Shown piece after piece: positions 33,086 to 43,700 of a stretch of 64,000 nt of DNA. Every line of letters starts with the position of its first letter. Positions within the stretch are counted from its first letter, which is position 1. The position numbers and the translations under genes are program-made. Origin of the DNA: Candidatus Undinarchaeales archaeon (GTDB lineage Archaea; SpSt-1190; JASMDC01); the NCBI GenBank assembly GCA_030753015.1, contig JASMDC010000008.1, positions 9,281 to 73,280 of the forward strand, written 5' to 3'. The notes beneath the pieces are model-generated. The model was not told the origin of the DNA and searched no databases. It saw only the letters and a list, made by a program, of their open reading frames with translations.

Positions 33086-33376
33086 CTATGAGGTCTTATC
33101 CATCTTTACGCGGAGCTTCCCGCTCGGGCTCAGAACGAGCCTGAACCCCCTGTCAAAATCTTCATCAGCCTCCCGGTTGATGAAGCCCTGTTTCTTGAGG
33201 TCAGCTATCACTTTTGTTATCTGTGAGACGTTGATCTTGAGCTTGGCGTTCTTGGTGAGTAGCGTACGCATCTCATAGACGATGCTCGCCTCGTGTATCG
33301 ATTTACCTTCCTTGCTGTTTATGAAAATGAACCTCAGGATTTCATCTTCGGCCATCCTTCGAACATCCTGCTTCAT
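33086..33376 (-). CDS. Winged-helix domain protein
   Basis: A 96-residue, highly charged helical protein with a winged-helix pattern: DEILRFIFINSKEGKS, KINVSQITKVIADLKKQGF as recognition helix, and INREADEDFDRGFRLVLSPSGK as the wing. It could be a transcription regulator. It is 101 bases downstream of the AbrB-PhoU gene, on the same strand. Confidence 0.65.
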   Translation of the reverse strand: MKQDVRRMAEDEILRFIFINSKEGKSIHEASIVYEMRTLLTKNAKLKINVSQITKVIADLKKQGFINREADEDFDRGFRLVLSPSGKLRVKMDKTS

Positions 33377-33477
33377 TGACTTACCGTTGAAGAAAGTGTT
33401 ACAGATGCATAAGTAGTTGATTGTGTAGCATGCGCCATGCTACCACGATTGAAGTGACGCAGAGCACCTCGGGATGA

Positions 33478-34461
33478 TCACTCCGATGAGAGTGCAAGCA
33501 AGAGCTCGCCGTTCGCCTTGGTGTTCCTCAGGATTGTCTTGATTGAGAAGAGCGCGTCCTCGATCGGCTGCTGGAGCTCGGGTTCGAAGTAGTCCACTTT
33601 TGTATCGAACTCCTCGACCTCCTCAAGGAGAGTATCGATGTCCCGGATCGCTTCGAGGATTAGCTCTTCCTTATCCTTGTACATTGCGCGCATGATGTTC
33701 ACATAGTCTTCTGATGCACGCTTGAGGAAACCGGCTATCACCTGTGCGTGGTCTGTCGACAGGACGGTACCGCCAAGGAATACGCTGATCAGGCTCTCGA
33801 GCTCCTCGAGGATCTCTTTGAGGTTCTTGACCACGAGAGTGTACACTACCGCTTGACCAAGTGTAATCTTGAGGCTAATGGCGACGTCAGTGTATTTGGA
33901 TGCGAGGATGAGCTTCTTGAGGAGAAGGAGGTAGAGCTTGTCCGACTCGTAGAATCCCGACAGTGCCCTGAACTCGTCAGGGTTCGCGCTCATAAGACCG
34001 GTGTTGAGACCGTCGAAGTAGTTGCGCGTCATGTTGTCGAGACGGTTGAGTAGCTTGGTCATGGGGACGGGTTGGCTCCCGATCATGTCCCGGATGACGA
34101 TACGCTTTGTGCTTGTCTCGATGATCTCGGTTCCTGAGAACCTTCGGATGATCTTCTTCGTGGCCTCGACCGTCTCCAGTGACATCGGAGTCGCTGAGAA
34201 TAGCAAGATCTCGTCAGCACCAGATAGGTATCGGGCGACGATGAGTTTCTCAAGGTCAATGATCTGATAACGAGAGATGTCGATGATCGTTTCCTTGATT
34301 TTCTTCTGACCGACCGTGGCAGGTTTGACAAGGAGTGCGCCGGAGGGAGTCTCTTCAACTGAGACCGATGCTCCTTTTACCAGGTTCGCCTTCTTCGTCC
34401 ATGCTCGAGGAAGGGTGACGACGAGGCTTGATTTGCCGACCTGCATGACCTTGCGCTCCAT
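33478..34461 (-). CDS. AbrB-PhoU family regulator
   Basis: Residues 1-45 form a SpoVT/AbrB DNA-binding domain (MERKVMQVGKSSLVVTLPRAWTKK). Two PhoU-like helical bundles follow (about 100-327). Archaeal proteins of this layout regulate phosphate uptake or related genes; Pst transporter genes are not in the window. The ATG at 34461 is chosen over a TTG at 34482 because a TATA-like TTATTTAATAG lies about 25-35 bases upstream and the AbrB domain starts exactly there. It is divergent from the membrane protein at 34595. Confidence 0.85.
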   Translation of the reverse strand: MERKVMQVGKSSLVVTLPRAWTKKANLVKGASVSVEETPSGALLVKPATVGQKKIKETIIDISRYQIIDLEKLIVARYLSGADEILLFSATPMSLETVEATKKIIRRFSGTEIIETSTKRIVIRDMIGSQPVPMTKLLNRLDNMTRNYFDGLNTGLMSANPDEFRALSGFYESDKLYLLLLKKLILASKYTDVAISLKITLGQAVVYTLVVKNLKEILEELESLISVFLGGTVLSTDHAQVIAGFLKRASEDYVNIMRAMYKDKEELILEAIRDIDTLLEEVEEFDTKVDYFEPELQQPIEDALFSIKTILRNTKANGELLLALSSE

Positions 34462-34563
34462 ATTGGTAAATAATGATTCCAACTATTAAATAAGTATAGG
34501 TAGTTCACCCCCTGATAGGTCATTATCAATCTAGGGCCGTTCTTATGCGACTGACCTTAACGA

Positions 34564-34571
34564 ATTATAAA
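34564..34571 (+). promoter_or_regulatory. TATA box of leaderless membrane-protein gene
   Basis: ATTATAAA lies 24-31 bases before GTG 34595, placing the transcription start almost at the start codon. Confidence 0.45.
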
Positions 34572-34594
34572 TCATTATCGACATTAGATTGACA

Positions 34595-35245
34595 GTGGTT
34601 GGAGGCGCGACAGGCCAGGCAGGCGGCAGGGCTGGATATGATCCTGCCTATTTCCAGGGTGTAAGTACCGACCAGGTCGCCCGTCGCAGCAGGTTGAGCG
34701 CGATCAATGGGCTGCTAACGGTCGCAATACTTGCCATCGCGGCCGTGCTCATAGTGTTCGCTGTTCTGGCGTACGTGGAACCCTCGATCAGTCCCAGCAT
34801 CGAGAAGCGTATCAAGACCACACCGGACCAGCCCGTGAGCGTTGTCCTTCTCAGCGGATTCGAACCTTGCTCCAGCGAGAACCTTGAAGTGGAGGTCGTG
34901 CGGCGACAAGCGGGGAACGATATCACAGCGATACAGAAAGGGAGTGTATATTGTATCATACACATATCCATACCAGCAGAACGTGTGCCGGAGGTCGCAA
35001 GCTCATGGTCCATCCATTATGTGAGGACCATGGAGGAACTGAAAGGTAGGAGCGGCGGAATGGGTATGTGGGGCGGAAGCTTCCTTCAGTATCGCGACGA
35101 TGTGCTCAAGGTGGGAGCAATAGTGCTGTTTGTGCTCATCTTTACTTGGTTCTGGCTCGAGACTATTATAGACCGGTTCCCTATTCTGCACGGTGTGGTA
35201 TATGGTAAGGGGAGTGGACAGTACCCGCCCCAAGGACAAAGATAG
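34595..35245 (+). CDS. Two-span membrane protein
   Basis: A 216-residue protein with a Gly-rich N-terminal tail, one helix near 45-65 (LLTVAILAIAAVLIVFAVLAY), an external domain of about 85 residues with two Cys (FEPCSSEN, GSVYCIIHIS), and a second helix (VLKVGAIVLFVLIFTWFW). The tail ends PPQGQR. No family is recognised. The GTG start follows its TATA box by about 25 bases. It converges on the 35287 gene. Confidence 0.6.
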   Translation: MVGGATGQAGGRAGYDPAYFQGVSTDQVARRSRLSAINGLLTVAILAIAAVLIVFAVLAYVEPSISPSIEKRIKTTPDQPVSVVLLSGFEPCSSENLEVEVVRRQAGNDITAIQKGSVYCIIHISIPAERVPEVASSWSIHYVRTMEELKGRSGGMGMWGGSFLQYRDDVLKVGAIVLFVLIFTWFWLETIIDRFPILHGVVYGKGSGQYPPQGQR

Positions 35246-35286
35246 AAACTGGTTCGTAAATGCTCTATCTTAGATGGTCACTTATC

Positions 35287-35610
35287 TCAACCGAGTTTGT
35301 CCTCCATCGAATGCAACCTTCCATCAAGCTCTATCATCCCACGTTCGAGCCGTTCCCCGAGCTCTTTTACATCACCAGGATCAATAGTGGTCATTGCTGA
35401 GGGTGTCGGGGTAGGTACCGGCGTGATACCGTCATCATTGTCGAGGATGTAGCCGATAGCAAGGATCAATGAAATGAGCCCAAATAGGATTAGTATGTTC
35501 TGACTGTTCTCGCTCATTGGCCTCGGGGGAGGTGCCTCGTCCTTGTGAATAACATCGCGGAGCTCTTTAACCTCGAGCTCGCCTGGATCGATGTCAAGGA
35601 CCGCCATCAT
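35287..35610 (-). CDS. Single-span membrane protein downstream of giant secreted protein
   Basis: About 107 residues: an acidic N-terminal segment with Pro (EAPPPRPMSEN), one membrane helix (NILILFGLISLILAIGYIL), a Thr/Pro linker (TPVPTPTPSAM), and a charged coiled-coil-like C-terminus (DVKELGERLERGMIELDGRL). Its ATG overlaps the stop of the 1,692-residue gene (ATGATG/TGA), so it is translationally coupled to it and may help anchor that protein. Function unknown. Confidence 0.65.
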   Translation of the reverse strand: MMAVLDIDPGELEVKELRDVIHKDEAPPPRPMSENSQNILILFGLISLILAIGYILDNDDGITPVPTPTPSAMTTIDPGDVKELGERLERGMIELDGRLHSMEDKLG

Positions 35611-38600
35611 CCTCCCCTCCACGTAGACACTGCTCGGGCGACTGACGCACGAGCTATCCGTAGGACACCCCGAAGTGCGTCGGCCTCACCACTCGCACGT
35701 TCGATCGGACCGTTCGGCAGCTCCCTTGCTGCATTCACGAGGTCCTTGGCTACACTTGCTAGAAGAGGACGGACCGTTCGTGCCTTCATGGCGCGATCGG
35801 TATCGCCGATTCCTTCATAGTGGTTCTCGAGCTTACCTGCCAGAGCTTCGAGCTCACGGGTGAATCGTGCTAGCTCGCTGAGCTCTCTGGCAAGCTCATG
35901 GGACTCACCCTGTTCGAGCGACGTTTGCGGGACGCATCTCCCCACAGTGCGCGAGCACCACATACCCGGCGAACAAGGACAGTCGACACAGCAGGACCTT
36001 GATGTCTCGCCCAGATCGCATTGTCCGTCACCGCACGAGACGTCCTCAGGAGAGATGAGCGTTGCTCTATGGCAATAAGAGAGAGGTGGAGGGAAGTTGC
36101 TGAACACAGAGAGCATCGATTGGGCCTCGATGTCGGGTACGATTGTTAGCAGTGAGCATGTGTTCGCTGCGACCTCACTTCGCTGCAGGATGTCCAGGCA
36201 GAAGGATGTGAAGATAAGGTCCCGATGGAGCTCGGATTCAGCGAGTCCCTCGACGAGCGCCTGTCGGCATTGCACACGCGCCTTATCGTGCTCACCTTGA
36301 GCGACCAATAGACCGGCCCTGAATCTGTGGGCATTCACCGTGTCCAGGGTCGCAAGGGAGCGCTCCGCCTTCTCGAGAAGCTCGTCAGCCTTTTCCTCCG
36401 AGCCCAGTATGCGATGGCACAGGGACATCCCACCATACGAGAAGAAGATAGTATCACTGGATGTGTCAGCGATCTGGTTAAGAAGCGAGTTCGCATTCTT
36501 GCATGCGTCCATGGCGCCCTTACGATCACCTATCGACTCGAGCGTACGGGCCGCGATGAACTTGAGGATCGGTATCTGCTGAGGGTAATCAGCACCCTTC
36601 ATTTCGTTGAGGACGATATCGACAGCCTGTCGTTGCAGGGACGTCGATTGGAGCCGTTCGCCCGCTTGTAGCCACTTTCGGGACAAAGCAAGAAGCCCGA
36701 AGACATAATCTTCTGATGTACAGCTCGAGCGCGACCGAAGGCAGGTCACTTTAAGAGAAACTCGGTCCGAACCGTCATATTCGCACTCAGCGATAACTCG
36801 TGTAGACCGCCCAGGGCCAAGTGTGAGCTCGGGCAGACCGCATTGTTTCAGGTTCCCGGAATCTAAACGGTAAAGCGCGGATTTAGATGTGAAGGTGTTC
36901 GGACCTGGATTTTCAACAGTGAACACGAGATTGTTATGTTCGTCCGATCCGATTCCAGTTATGACAGGGCTGCACTGCTCGGTCCGTACTTCCTCGGCAC
37001 ATAAGAGGATGAGTTGTGATTCGAGTATATGTGCTGTCGCAGCCGATGTTCTACGGAATCCATCGATATCGCCCGTCATACGTTGTACCGTTGCGAGCGT
37101 ATCAAGGACGAGCGGGTCCACAGCAGCACAGAGGGGATCGTCAGAGGGACAGACCTTACCAATGATGTCATCAAGGACCGATCGCGCCTCTTCGAGGGTC
37201 GCTGCAGCGTTGGAGTGGTCCCCCGACAGACTCTCGAAGACCGCCACAAGGGACAGGACCGCAACATTGCCGTGCTGTCTGGCCTCATCCTTGCTAAATG
37301 GTGAGCGCCTCAGCAGCTGAGCGAACTCCTTGTATCTTGCGGATCTCTGATCCACCTCAAGGTCGTCGAGCTCCAAACAGGTTGCAGCTCTTACCGCATC
37401 GTGGATCCCCTCGTCGCTCTTCTGCCTTGCGAGCCAATACCTGGCGGCCTCCATGTACCTCTCTGCACACTTCCCGAACTCGTCGGCGTGTGCTGCTTCA
37501 AGTGCCTCCCGCTCGATGGACTGAGCGCTCTCCACCCGTTCCTTTACAGAGAAGGCGACATTTCCATCCATATGTGATCCGCTATCGAGGGTGGCAACGA
37601 CATGGAGTTCGTACTCACCAGGTCCTGGGGGCGTGAAGCTCGCTACGTAGTGGTCCACACGGTTCCTGAAGTACACCTTGCCCCCGAGCGGACGCTGACG
37701 AGAGGGTGTCTGTTCTACGCCGAGCGGACCGTCGTCGACTTCCACCTCGACCATTATCGTTCCAACGACAATGGCATCTTGCACGGGTCGATCGTTCTCT
37801 TCGAGGTATACCCGTGCCTCTACACGCTCACTCGGTGTGATGATGTACCGGTCCAGTTCGACGTGGACGTCGATAGCGCTGCTATCTGCCACAGTGAAAG
37901 CCACTTCGTCACTTTCTACAGCTGCATCGGGGATTTCGAGAGTGCCTTCGATCCTGTAGAGTCCTTTCGGGCCGTCGCGATCGATGGTGATGGACCCGCG
38001 CCACGTGAACGTGCAGGTCTCGGGGCAAGCGCACTGCTCATCGGTCGGACATTGGCAAGGACTCTCCTGGCATGTCTTCCTTACCTGGCGCATAGACACG
38101 TCCTTGAAAGTACCATCGGGAAGAGTTACTCTAACAAAGAGCGCACCCTCGGAACGCGTGACGACATCGACTGTGACATCCTCACCAACTTTGGCCGTGT
38201 TCCGGTCCACGGATATCTCAAGAGGTGGTGCTTCCGTGCACAACGGTAGCCATGCGGTCTCGCCACCGTAAGAGCCAGTTAAGCCGACGAGCACACCGTC
38301 ACCCTCTTTCAGCGACACCTTGACGGCAGGGTTCGGTCCAGTTATCCTGTACGTCAAGTCGACGGCGTCCTCGTCATCGCAAACACCCAATCTGAACCTG
38401 ACGGTCGTATCGTCCACGGTAACGAGCTCGTCGTTCGTGCACGGACAGCCGTACATGCACCCATCGTCGAGGTCGCCCTCCATCCCACGAGGTACAGGCT
38501 CATCTATCGCTGCATCCCTGAGATTCAGGTAACCATGTGCTGACGTAGGTGTCCCCCCTCCCATTCGGACCGTCATTGTACCGTGTCCCCGGACCAGTAC

Positions 38601-40685
38601 GAGCTTAGATGTCGCGCTGCCGGGATCATCATCCGAGCACGCCGTCGGATCTGTGCCGGTCGAGCCGTGATCTAGCAGAAGGAACCCTTCGATACCTTGA
38701 GAGAGCTCCTGTACGCGGACAGTATACGTACCAGCCCCTTCAGAGAACGCAGTATCAGTACTGAAACCCCACCCATGCTCCCGACAGCTTGCAACAGCTC
38801 CTGTCGTACCCACGACCCATTCCTCACCGCTCGGTCGTTCGACGACGAGACGATAGTCACAACTGTTCCCCGCACCGTCGGTACGTATGCGCAGGCTTAC
38901 GGTCTCCCCCAGTCCATAGCTGGTACGCGGAGATGTCACTCTGAGGCGCTGCGAGCTGGTAGATCGGGACACCCTTACCTCTCGCTCGGCTGATGTAGCA
39001 TTGTCCCCCTCTAGCGAGCATGTGACCCAGACCTTGTACATTCCTGCCTCGCCGGTCTCGAGCGATATCCGATAGGTCCCGTCCTCCTTGTCAAGGTCCA
39101 TCTCGAAATGGCCATCGAACGGCTCACCCACGGGTTCTGGCGTCACCTCCCGTAACCAGCATATGCACGTCCCCTCTATTAATTGGCCTGATTCGGTACC
39201 GTACCGTGCTGCAACCTCGATGTCCTCACCCACCGCTATGTTCGGCCCGCGAGGAAGGTCGATGGTAACTGAAGCTTCACAGTCAGCGGGGCACGCGGAC
39301 GCACTCTCTCCATGCTCGCACATTCCGTTCCCGCATTCAGCGCCTATGCAGTCCTCAGGACATAAATCGGCGTCCTCGCCCGCTTCGCAATTGTCATTGC
39401 CGCACAGGCTCAGATGGAGCTCGCCACCGAGATAACGTACGAGCACCATGTTGCAGGCCGCCTGGTGCGGTATAACGAAGATCGTTTCGTCGACCTTCGT
39501 GTCAGGTGGTCGGATATCTAACTTGATCTTGTGGTCCGTCTGTCCATGGGTCGTGATGATGTGCTCTTTGGCCGGCGACTGCATTCCTGTCCCCTTCTGG
39601 AAGCGCCCAGTGCATTCGGACTGGACCGTGAAGCTCACGCCGACCTCTACATCAGAGATGACACGGTACGAAGCGTGGGGCCATACCGGGATGTCACCTA
39701 GGTCGCCTTCTTCACCCTCGACCGTTATCATGGCAGGATCACATCCCTCCTCTGGCTCAGCAGTAACCAGCAGACGATCTTCTCCCTTGTCCACGCGGAT
39801 GACGCCGCGCTCGAAACAGAACTCTGGATGACTGAAAGAGATGAGCATCGTACCCATGGTGTCAGGGAGTGGGATGAGGAACTTGCCTAGGACATCGGAT
39901 GTCCACTTCCTATCGTCCCCCGGAAAGAAGATGGACATGCCTCGGACGGGATCCCCGGTAGCGGCGTTCACGAACCGTCCGATAAGGCGCATCCCCTCGT
40001 GCGGTTCCTCCTCAATCTCGAGAATGGGAGCAGCTATGTCCGGTATACCGTCGACGTCAACATCCTCGAGCGGTATGGGCGTCTTGCCATATGAGATCAG
40101 CTTGGTGAGGTGGCCCGTGCTCCATTCGTTCAAGATATCTGCGATGCACGATCCGGGAAAGCCGTCGTTGGACGGTACATAGTGGAAGACACGGTCGGCA
40201 AGATAGTCCCCTGTGGCGTTGATGATGTAGGCTTCCTCCCCAGTATAGTAGTCGACCTTCTCGGTACCCACCACACGATAAGCACTCGTGGTCGTGTAGA
40301 GCGCACCGTCGTCACCGGTCCTGGTTATCGTATGGTTCCAAACACGCCCCTCGTGGATCGGGAACTGAAGGAAGTGGAGGTCCCAGTCCTCGAGCTCCCC
40401 ATCCTCCTCGATGGCATTCATAGCAAGGTCGAACACACCTATATGATAGACGAGCGTCCTGATCATGTCCGGGTTCTTAGGATCGTCCCATACCTTGCAT
40501 GGGACCAAATAGCTCCTTCCGTAACTGGTGATATCATCAACGTAACAGAGTGTAACCCCGCCGTCAGTGTGCTGAGAGAGCCAGTAGGTACCAATGACCC
40601 ATTGAGGCGCGCTGTTGGCGATGGCACGAGCTGAGGGTACCAGCAGTACCAACAGTATGATATAGAGGATCGAGCGTGCCTTCAT
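35607..40685 (-). CDS. Giant secreted Cys-rich protein with helical repeat region
   Basis: The 1,692-residue protein has a signal peptide (MKARSILYIILLVLLVPSARA) and many beta-rich immunoglobulin-like domains. Cys-rich modules of the form CGNGMCEHGESASACPADC occur near residues 428-462 and again near 1552-1585 (CGDGQCDLGETSRSC). A helical, TPR-like region spans about 1060-1460. The C-terminal 100 residues are helical. It is probably exported and structural or adhesive. The start ATG 40685 is preceded by GGGAGTG. It lies 58 bases downstream of the even larger 2,293-residue gene and is coupled to the small membrane protein gene behind it. Confidence 0.75.
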   Translation of the reverse strand: MKARSILYIILLVLLVPSARAIANSAPQWVIGTYWLSQHTDGGVTLCYVDDITSYGRSYLVPCKVWDDPKNPDMIRTLVYHIGVFDLAMNAIEEDGELEDWDLHFLQFPIHEGRVWNHTITRTGDDGALYTTTSAYRVVGTEKVDYYTGEEAYIINATGDYLADRVFHYVPSNDGFPGSCIADILNEWSTGHLTKLISYGKTPIPLEDVDVDGIPDIAAPILEIEEEPHEGMRLIGRFVNAATGDPVRGMSIFFPGDDRKWTSDVLGKFLIPLPDTMGTMLISFSHPEFCFERGVIRVDKGEDRLLVTAEPEEGCDPAMITVEGEEGDLGDIPVWPHASYRVISDVEVGVSFTVQSECTGRFQKGTGMQSPAKEHIITTHGQTDHKIKLDIRPPDTKVDETIFVIPHQAACNMVLVRYLGGELHLSLCGNDNCEAGEDADLCPEDCIGAECGNGMCEHGESASACPADCEASVTIDLPRGPNIAVGEDIEVAARYGTESGQLIEGTCICWLREVTPEPVGEPFDGHFEMDLDKEDGTYRISLETGEAGMYKVWVTCSLEGDNATSAEREVRVSRSTSSQRLRVTSPRTSYGLGETVSLRIRTDGAGNSCDYRLVVERPSGEEWVVGTTGAVASCREHGWGFSTDTAFSEGAGTYTVRVQELSQGIEGFLLLDHGSTGTDPTACSDDDPGSATSKLVLVRGHGTMTVRMGGGTPTSAHGYLNLRDAAIDEPVPRGMEGDLDDGCMYGCPCTNDELVTVDDTTVRFRLGVCDDEDAVDLTYRITGPNPAVKVSLKEGDGVLVGLTGSYGGETAWLPLCTEAPPLEISVDRNTAKVGEDVTVDVVTRSEGALFVRVTLPDGTFKDVSMRQVRKTCQESPCQCPTDEQCACPETCTFTWRGSITIDRDGPKGLYRIEGTLEIPDAAVESDEVAFTVADSSAIDVHVELDRYIITPSERVEARVYLEENDRPVQDAIVVGTIMVEVEVDDGPLGVEQTPSRQRPLGGKVYFRNRVDHYVASFTPPGPGEYELHVVATLDSGSHMDGNVAFSVKERVESAQSIEREALEAAHADEFGKCAERYMEAARYWLARQKSDEGIHDAVRAATCLELDDLEVDQRSARYKEFAQLLRRSPFSKDEARQHGNVAVLSLVAVFESLSGDHSNAAATLEEARSVLDDIIGKVCPSDDPLCAAVDPLVLDTLATVQRMTGDIDGFRRTSAATAHILESQLILLCAEEVRTEQCSPVITGIGSDEHNNLVFTVENPGPNTFTSKSALYRLDSGNLKQCGLPELTLGPGRSTRVIAECEYDGSDRVSLKVTCLRSRSSCTSEDYVFGLLALSRKWLQAGERLQSTSLQRQAVDIVLNEMKGADYPQQIPILKFIAARTLESIGDRKGAMDACKNANSLLNQIADTSSDTIFFSYGGMSLCHRILGSEEKADELLEKAERSLATLDTVNAHRFRAGLLVAQGEHDKARVQCRQALVEGLAESELHRDLIFTSFCLDILQRSEVAANTCSLLTIVPDIEAQSMLSVFSNFPPPLSYCHRATLISPEDVSCGDGQCDLGETSRSCCVDCPCSPGMWCSRTVGRCVPQTSLEQGESHELARELSELARFTRELEALAGKLENHYEGIGDTDRAMKARTVRPLLASVAKDLVNAARELPNGPIERASGEADALRGVLRIARASVARAVSTWRGG

Positions 40686-40743
40686 GAGCACTCCCACTAC
40701 GGAAGAAGGGTGCGCGGCGTTTTATAGTTTGCGCAGTTGGACC

Positions 40744-43700
40744 CTAGTCACGCTTCCTCCCTAGATAGGCCCCCGCCAGTGCCAGCAGGGCCAGCGTCTC
40801 CACCACACCCGTACCGGGCGCGGTCACCAGATCGGAACCTCCCTTTGAGCCTGAGAGCACCACGAGGTTGACGGTGAGCGGATTTGCTCGTATCTCTTGC
40901 GGAACGGCAGCGGCCGCCTCGATGACGAGGGTTGTGGTACCAACCTTACCTGCGATAAGGGGAACCTGGATGACGCGCTGCTCTCCCTTGGCCAGCTTGT
41001 ACGTGCACGTCTTGACTCCCACGTTCTCACCGCAGTCGAGGGTTATATGAGTGGTAGCCGAGCCGGACACGCTCAGTGTCACCGCGATCTCGCCCGCGTA
41101 GGGGTTCTGGATGTACACCGGGTAGAGGTGCATGGAGCCCACGGTGAGTGCGAGCGACTTGAGTTGAGCCTCAGGATCGAAGAACGGCAGGTCGTCGACG
41201 CACATGGCCCTGAGCGGCGACCAGAACCATCCTGACCGACAGCACCGGCCGACGGCCGTGATGCAGTTGCCTGAGACGCACTCCCAGTTGTACCGGCAGG
41301 CTCCCATGCGGTACCCGCCCACCTTCAGGTTGACCTTGAATGGTATTTTCTGGACCACATCGCGGCATTCTGCACCGCTCTCCAGGTCGGGATCACCCTT
41401 GCACACTGTCGATGAGATCTTGACCGTGAAGTCCGTGGGACCCGACACCGGCAGCACCACGTACTTTGAGGACCGAGGCTGGAGGGTGAGGTTGTAGTAC
41501 TCACCATCCTTGATGACCAAGGGCTTCCCGGCTGCGTTGATGACCTGGATCGACACGGGCATCTTGAAGTCCGTGGGATTCTTGATGAACACCGGCACAT
41601 CGATGATCTCTCCGGGGCCCGTGGTGATCACGTTGGCCTTCACGTCCTTGGACCGATCGCACTCGGCCTTGGACTGCTTGCATGCCTCCGAACTCTCGTC
41701 CTCGAAGCAGGCATCGGAGAAGCAGGCGTCCGAGATCGTCGCCTCGAACCCGCCGACGGTGATCGGGATCTTGTTGACCACCTTGTTGGCATACGTGCCG
41801 TCACCCACCTGGTTCTTGCTCTCCACGATGAGCTCGCCCTTCACGGGTCCGCTCACCGGGATGCGCACGATCTTGGTGGTCCGCGCCTCCACGTGGCAAC
41901 CGCCGATGGAGGACATGTCGAGGTCGTTGGAGACCTTCGTGCCGTCATCCTTCTCGTACGCGAACGAGATGGCGCACTCCATCTCCGAGTCGGCGGTGTT
42001 GGACACCACGGCCTCGATGTAGTCCTTGCCGATGGCGGCCTGCTGGATCATCTGGGTGTTCTGGAAGAACACGCCCTGGCTCTCGCCCTCCTGCACACCG
42101 ATCGTCTCGCCGGTAGCGAGCTTGGCTGTGATGAAGACGGTGACCTCGCCGACGTCCTCCAGCGCGGCCTCGAGGTCGGCCGGGGACGCCGGGCACTCAC
42201 CAGCAACGCAGTGCGCGATGCGCACCTTGAGGTAATAGGTCGCGATACCCTCGCTCGTCACGTTGAACACGTACTGGTTGTCCGTCTCGGCACCCAGGTC
42301 CTTGGGCGGGTCGGGGAGCGTCTTGAGCAGTGCGTGGTCGGTATCGTACACCTCGACCTTCAGGCCGAGCGGGTAGGTCAGATGGTTGTCGATGCCGTAG
42401 TACCGGTACATCGTCGTCTGGTCTTCCTCGAGCGTGTACGTCAGCTCGTCCACGTTCAGAGCACACTTATCGTTCTCGCACGTCACGATGAACGCGAGGT
42501 TCGCTACGAGCTCCTGCTTGGCATCGTCGTCTGGTAGGTCATCCTCTGTCACCTCATCGATCGTTACATCGGTCTCCACCGACGTGGTGATCCAAGAGTC
42601 GTAGTAGATGAGCTGAGCGCCTGCGAACACGGCGTACTTGATCTGCAGGTCAGTGATCGAGGTCACCGTGAACTCGATGATCCTCGACTCTCCGGGAGCA
42701 AGGCCCGAGAGCATTAGGGACGCCAGGGTCTTGACGCCGGTGGACACGTTCACCTCGACGGACACTGTGCTGCCCAGCTGGTTGGTGACCTTCAGGTACT
42801 TCTTCTTGACCTGGTCGATGTTGGTACGCAGGGCCAGCACGGGCGGTGGTGAGATGCCGTCGAGCACGAACTCGGTGTCCGGGACGACGCCGTCCACATC
42901 GGTGACATCAGCGAGGCTCGTCTGGGCCTCGGGGACGGGCGGCAGCGGTGTGTAGCAGTCCGCAGGGCACTTGTTGGGACCGGTCTTCTCGTCCTCCTGG
43001 CATACACCGTCGGGGCAGGATGCATCGAGACAGTCGGCACACTCGGGGCCCTCGCCCTTCGCTGGCTCGCAAACGCCGTCACTGTCGCACGACTCGCACA
43101 CGCCGCAGTCGGACGGGCAGTTCTCGCAGCTCTCGCCCTGGATCATATCGCACACCAGCGAACCAGTGAGCGGATCAGGGACGCCGCATATGTCGGGTAA
43201 CTGACAATCGTCGGGTGCTGACTGCCAGCTCTCCCAGTAGTCACAGATGCCGTTGGCGCATACGACCTGGTCACCGGCCTGCTCGTCGGTGAGACCGCAG
43301 CAGTCGGCGGGGCAGCTGGCCGTGGTCTCACCGCGCTCGTACTGGCAGTTGTGGTCACCGCACACGAAGATGGGTGCAAGGCAATCGCGCGGGAGCGGGT
43401 CGAGACCAAGCTCGATGAAGTCGCACACGTCGTTGTCCTGGCACTCCTGTGGACAGTCGCCGTCGGTCAGCGGATCACAGACACCGTTGTCGCACGTGAG
43501 CGGGCATGCACCGCAATCGTTAGCGTGGTCGGTGCAGTCCTCGCCCACCTCGCATCCGTTGGCGTCAGCGATATGGCGAACGACATCGCACTCCTCGCAT
43601 ATACCGCAGTTGGCCGCGCCCCCGCTGACGGTGCAGCACTCGTTGTAGAGGCATTCCGAGATGGGGCCGCAGTGGCCGGGGAAGCACGGCGACGGACCGC

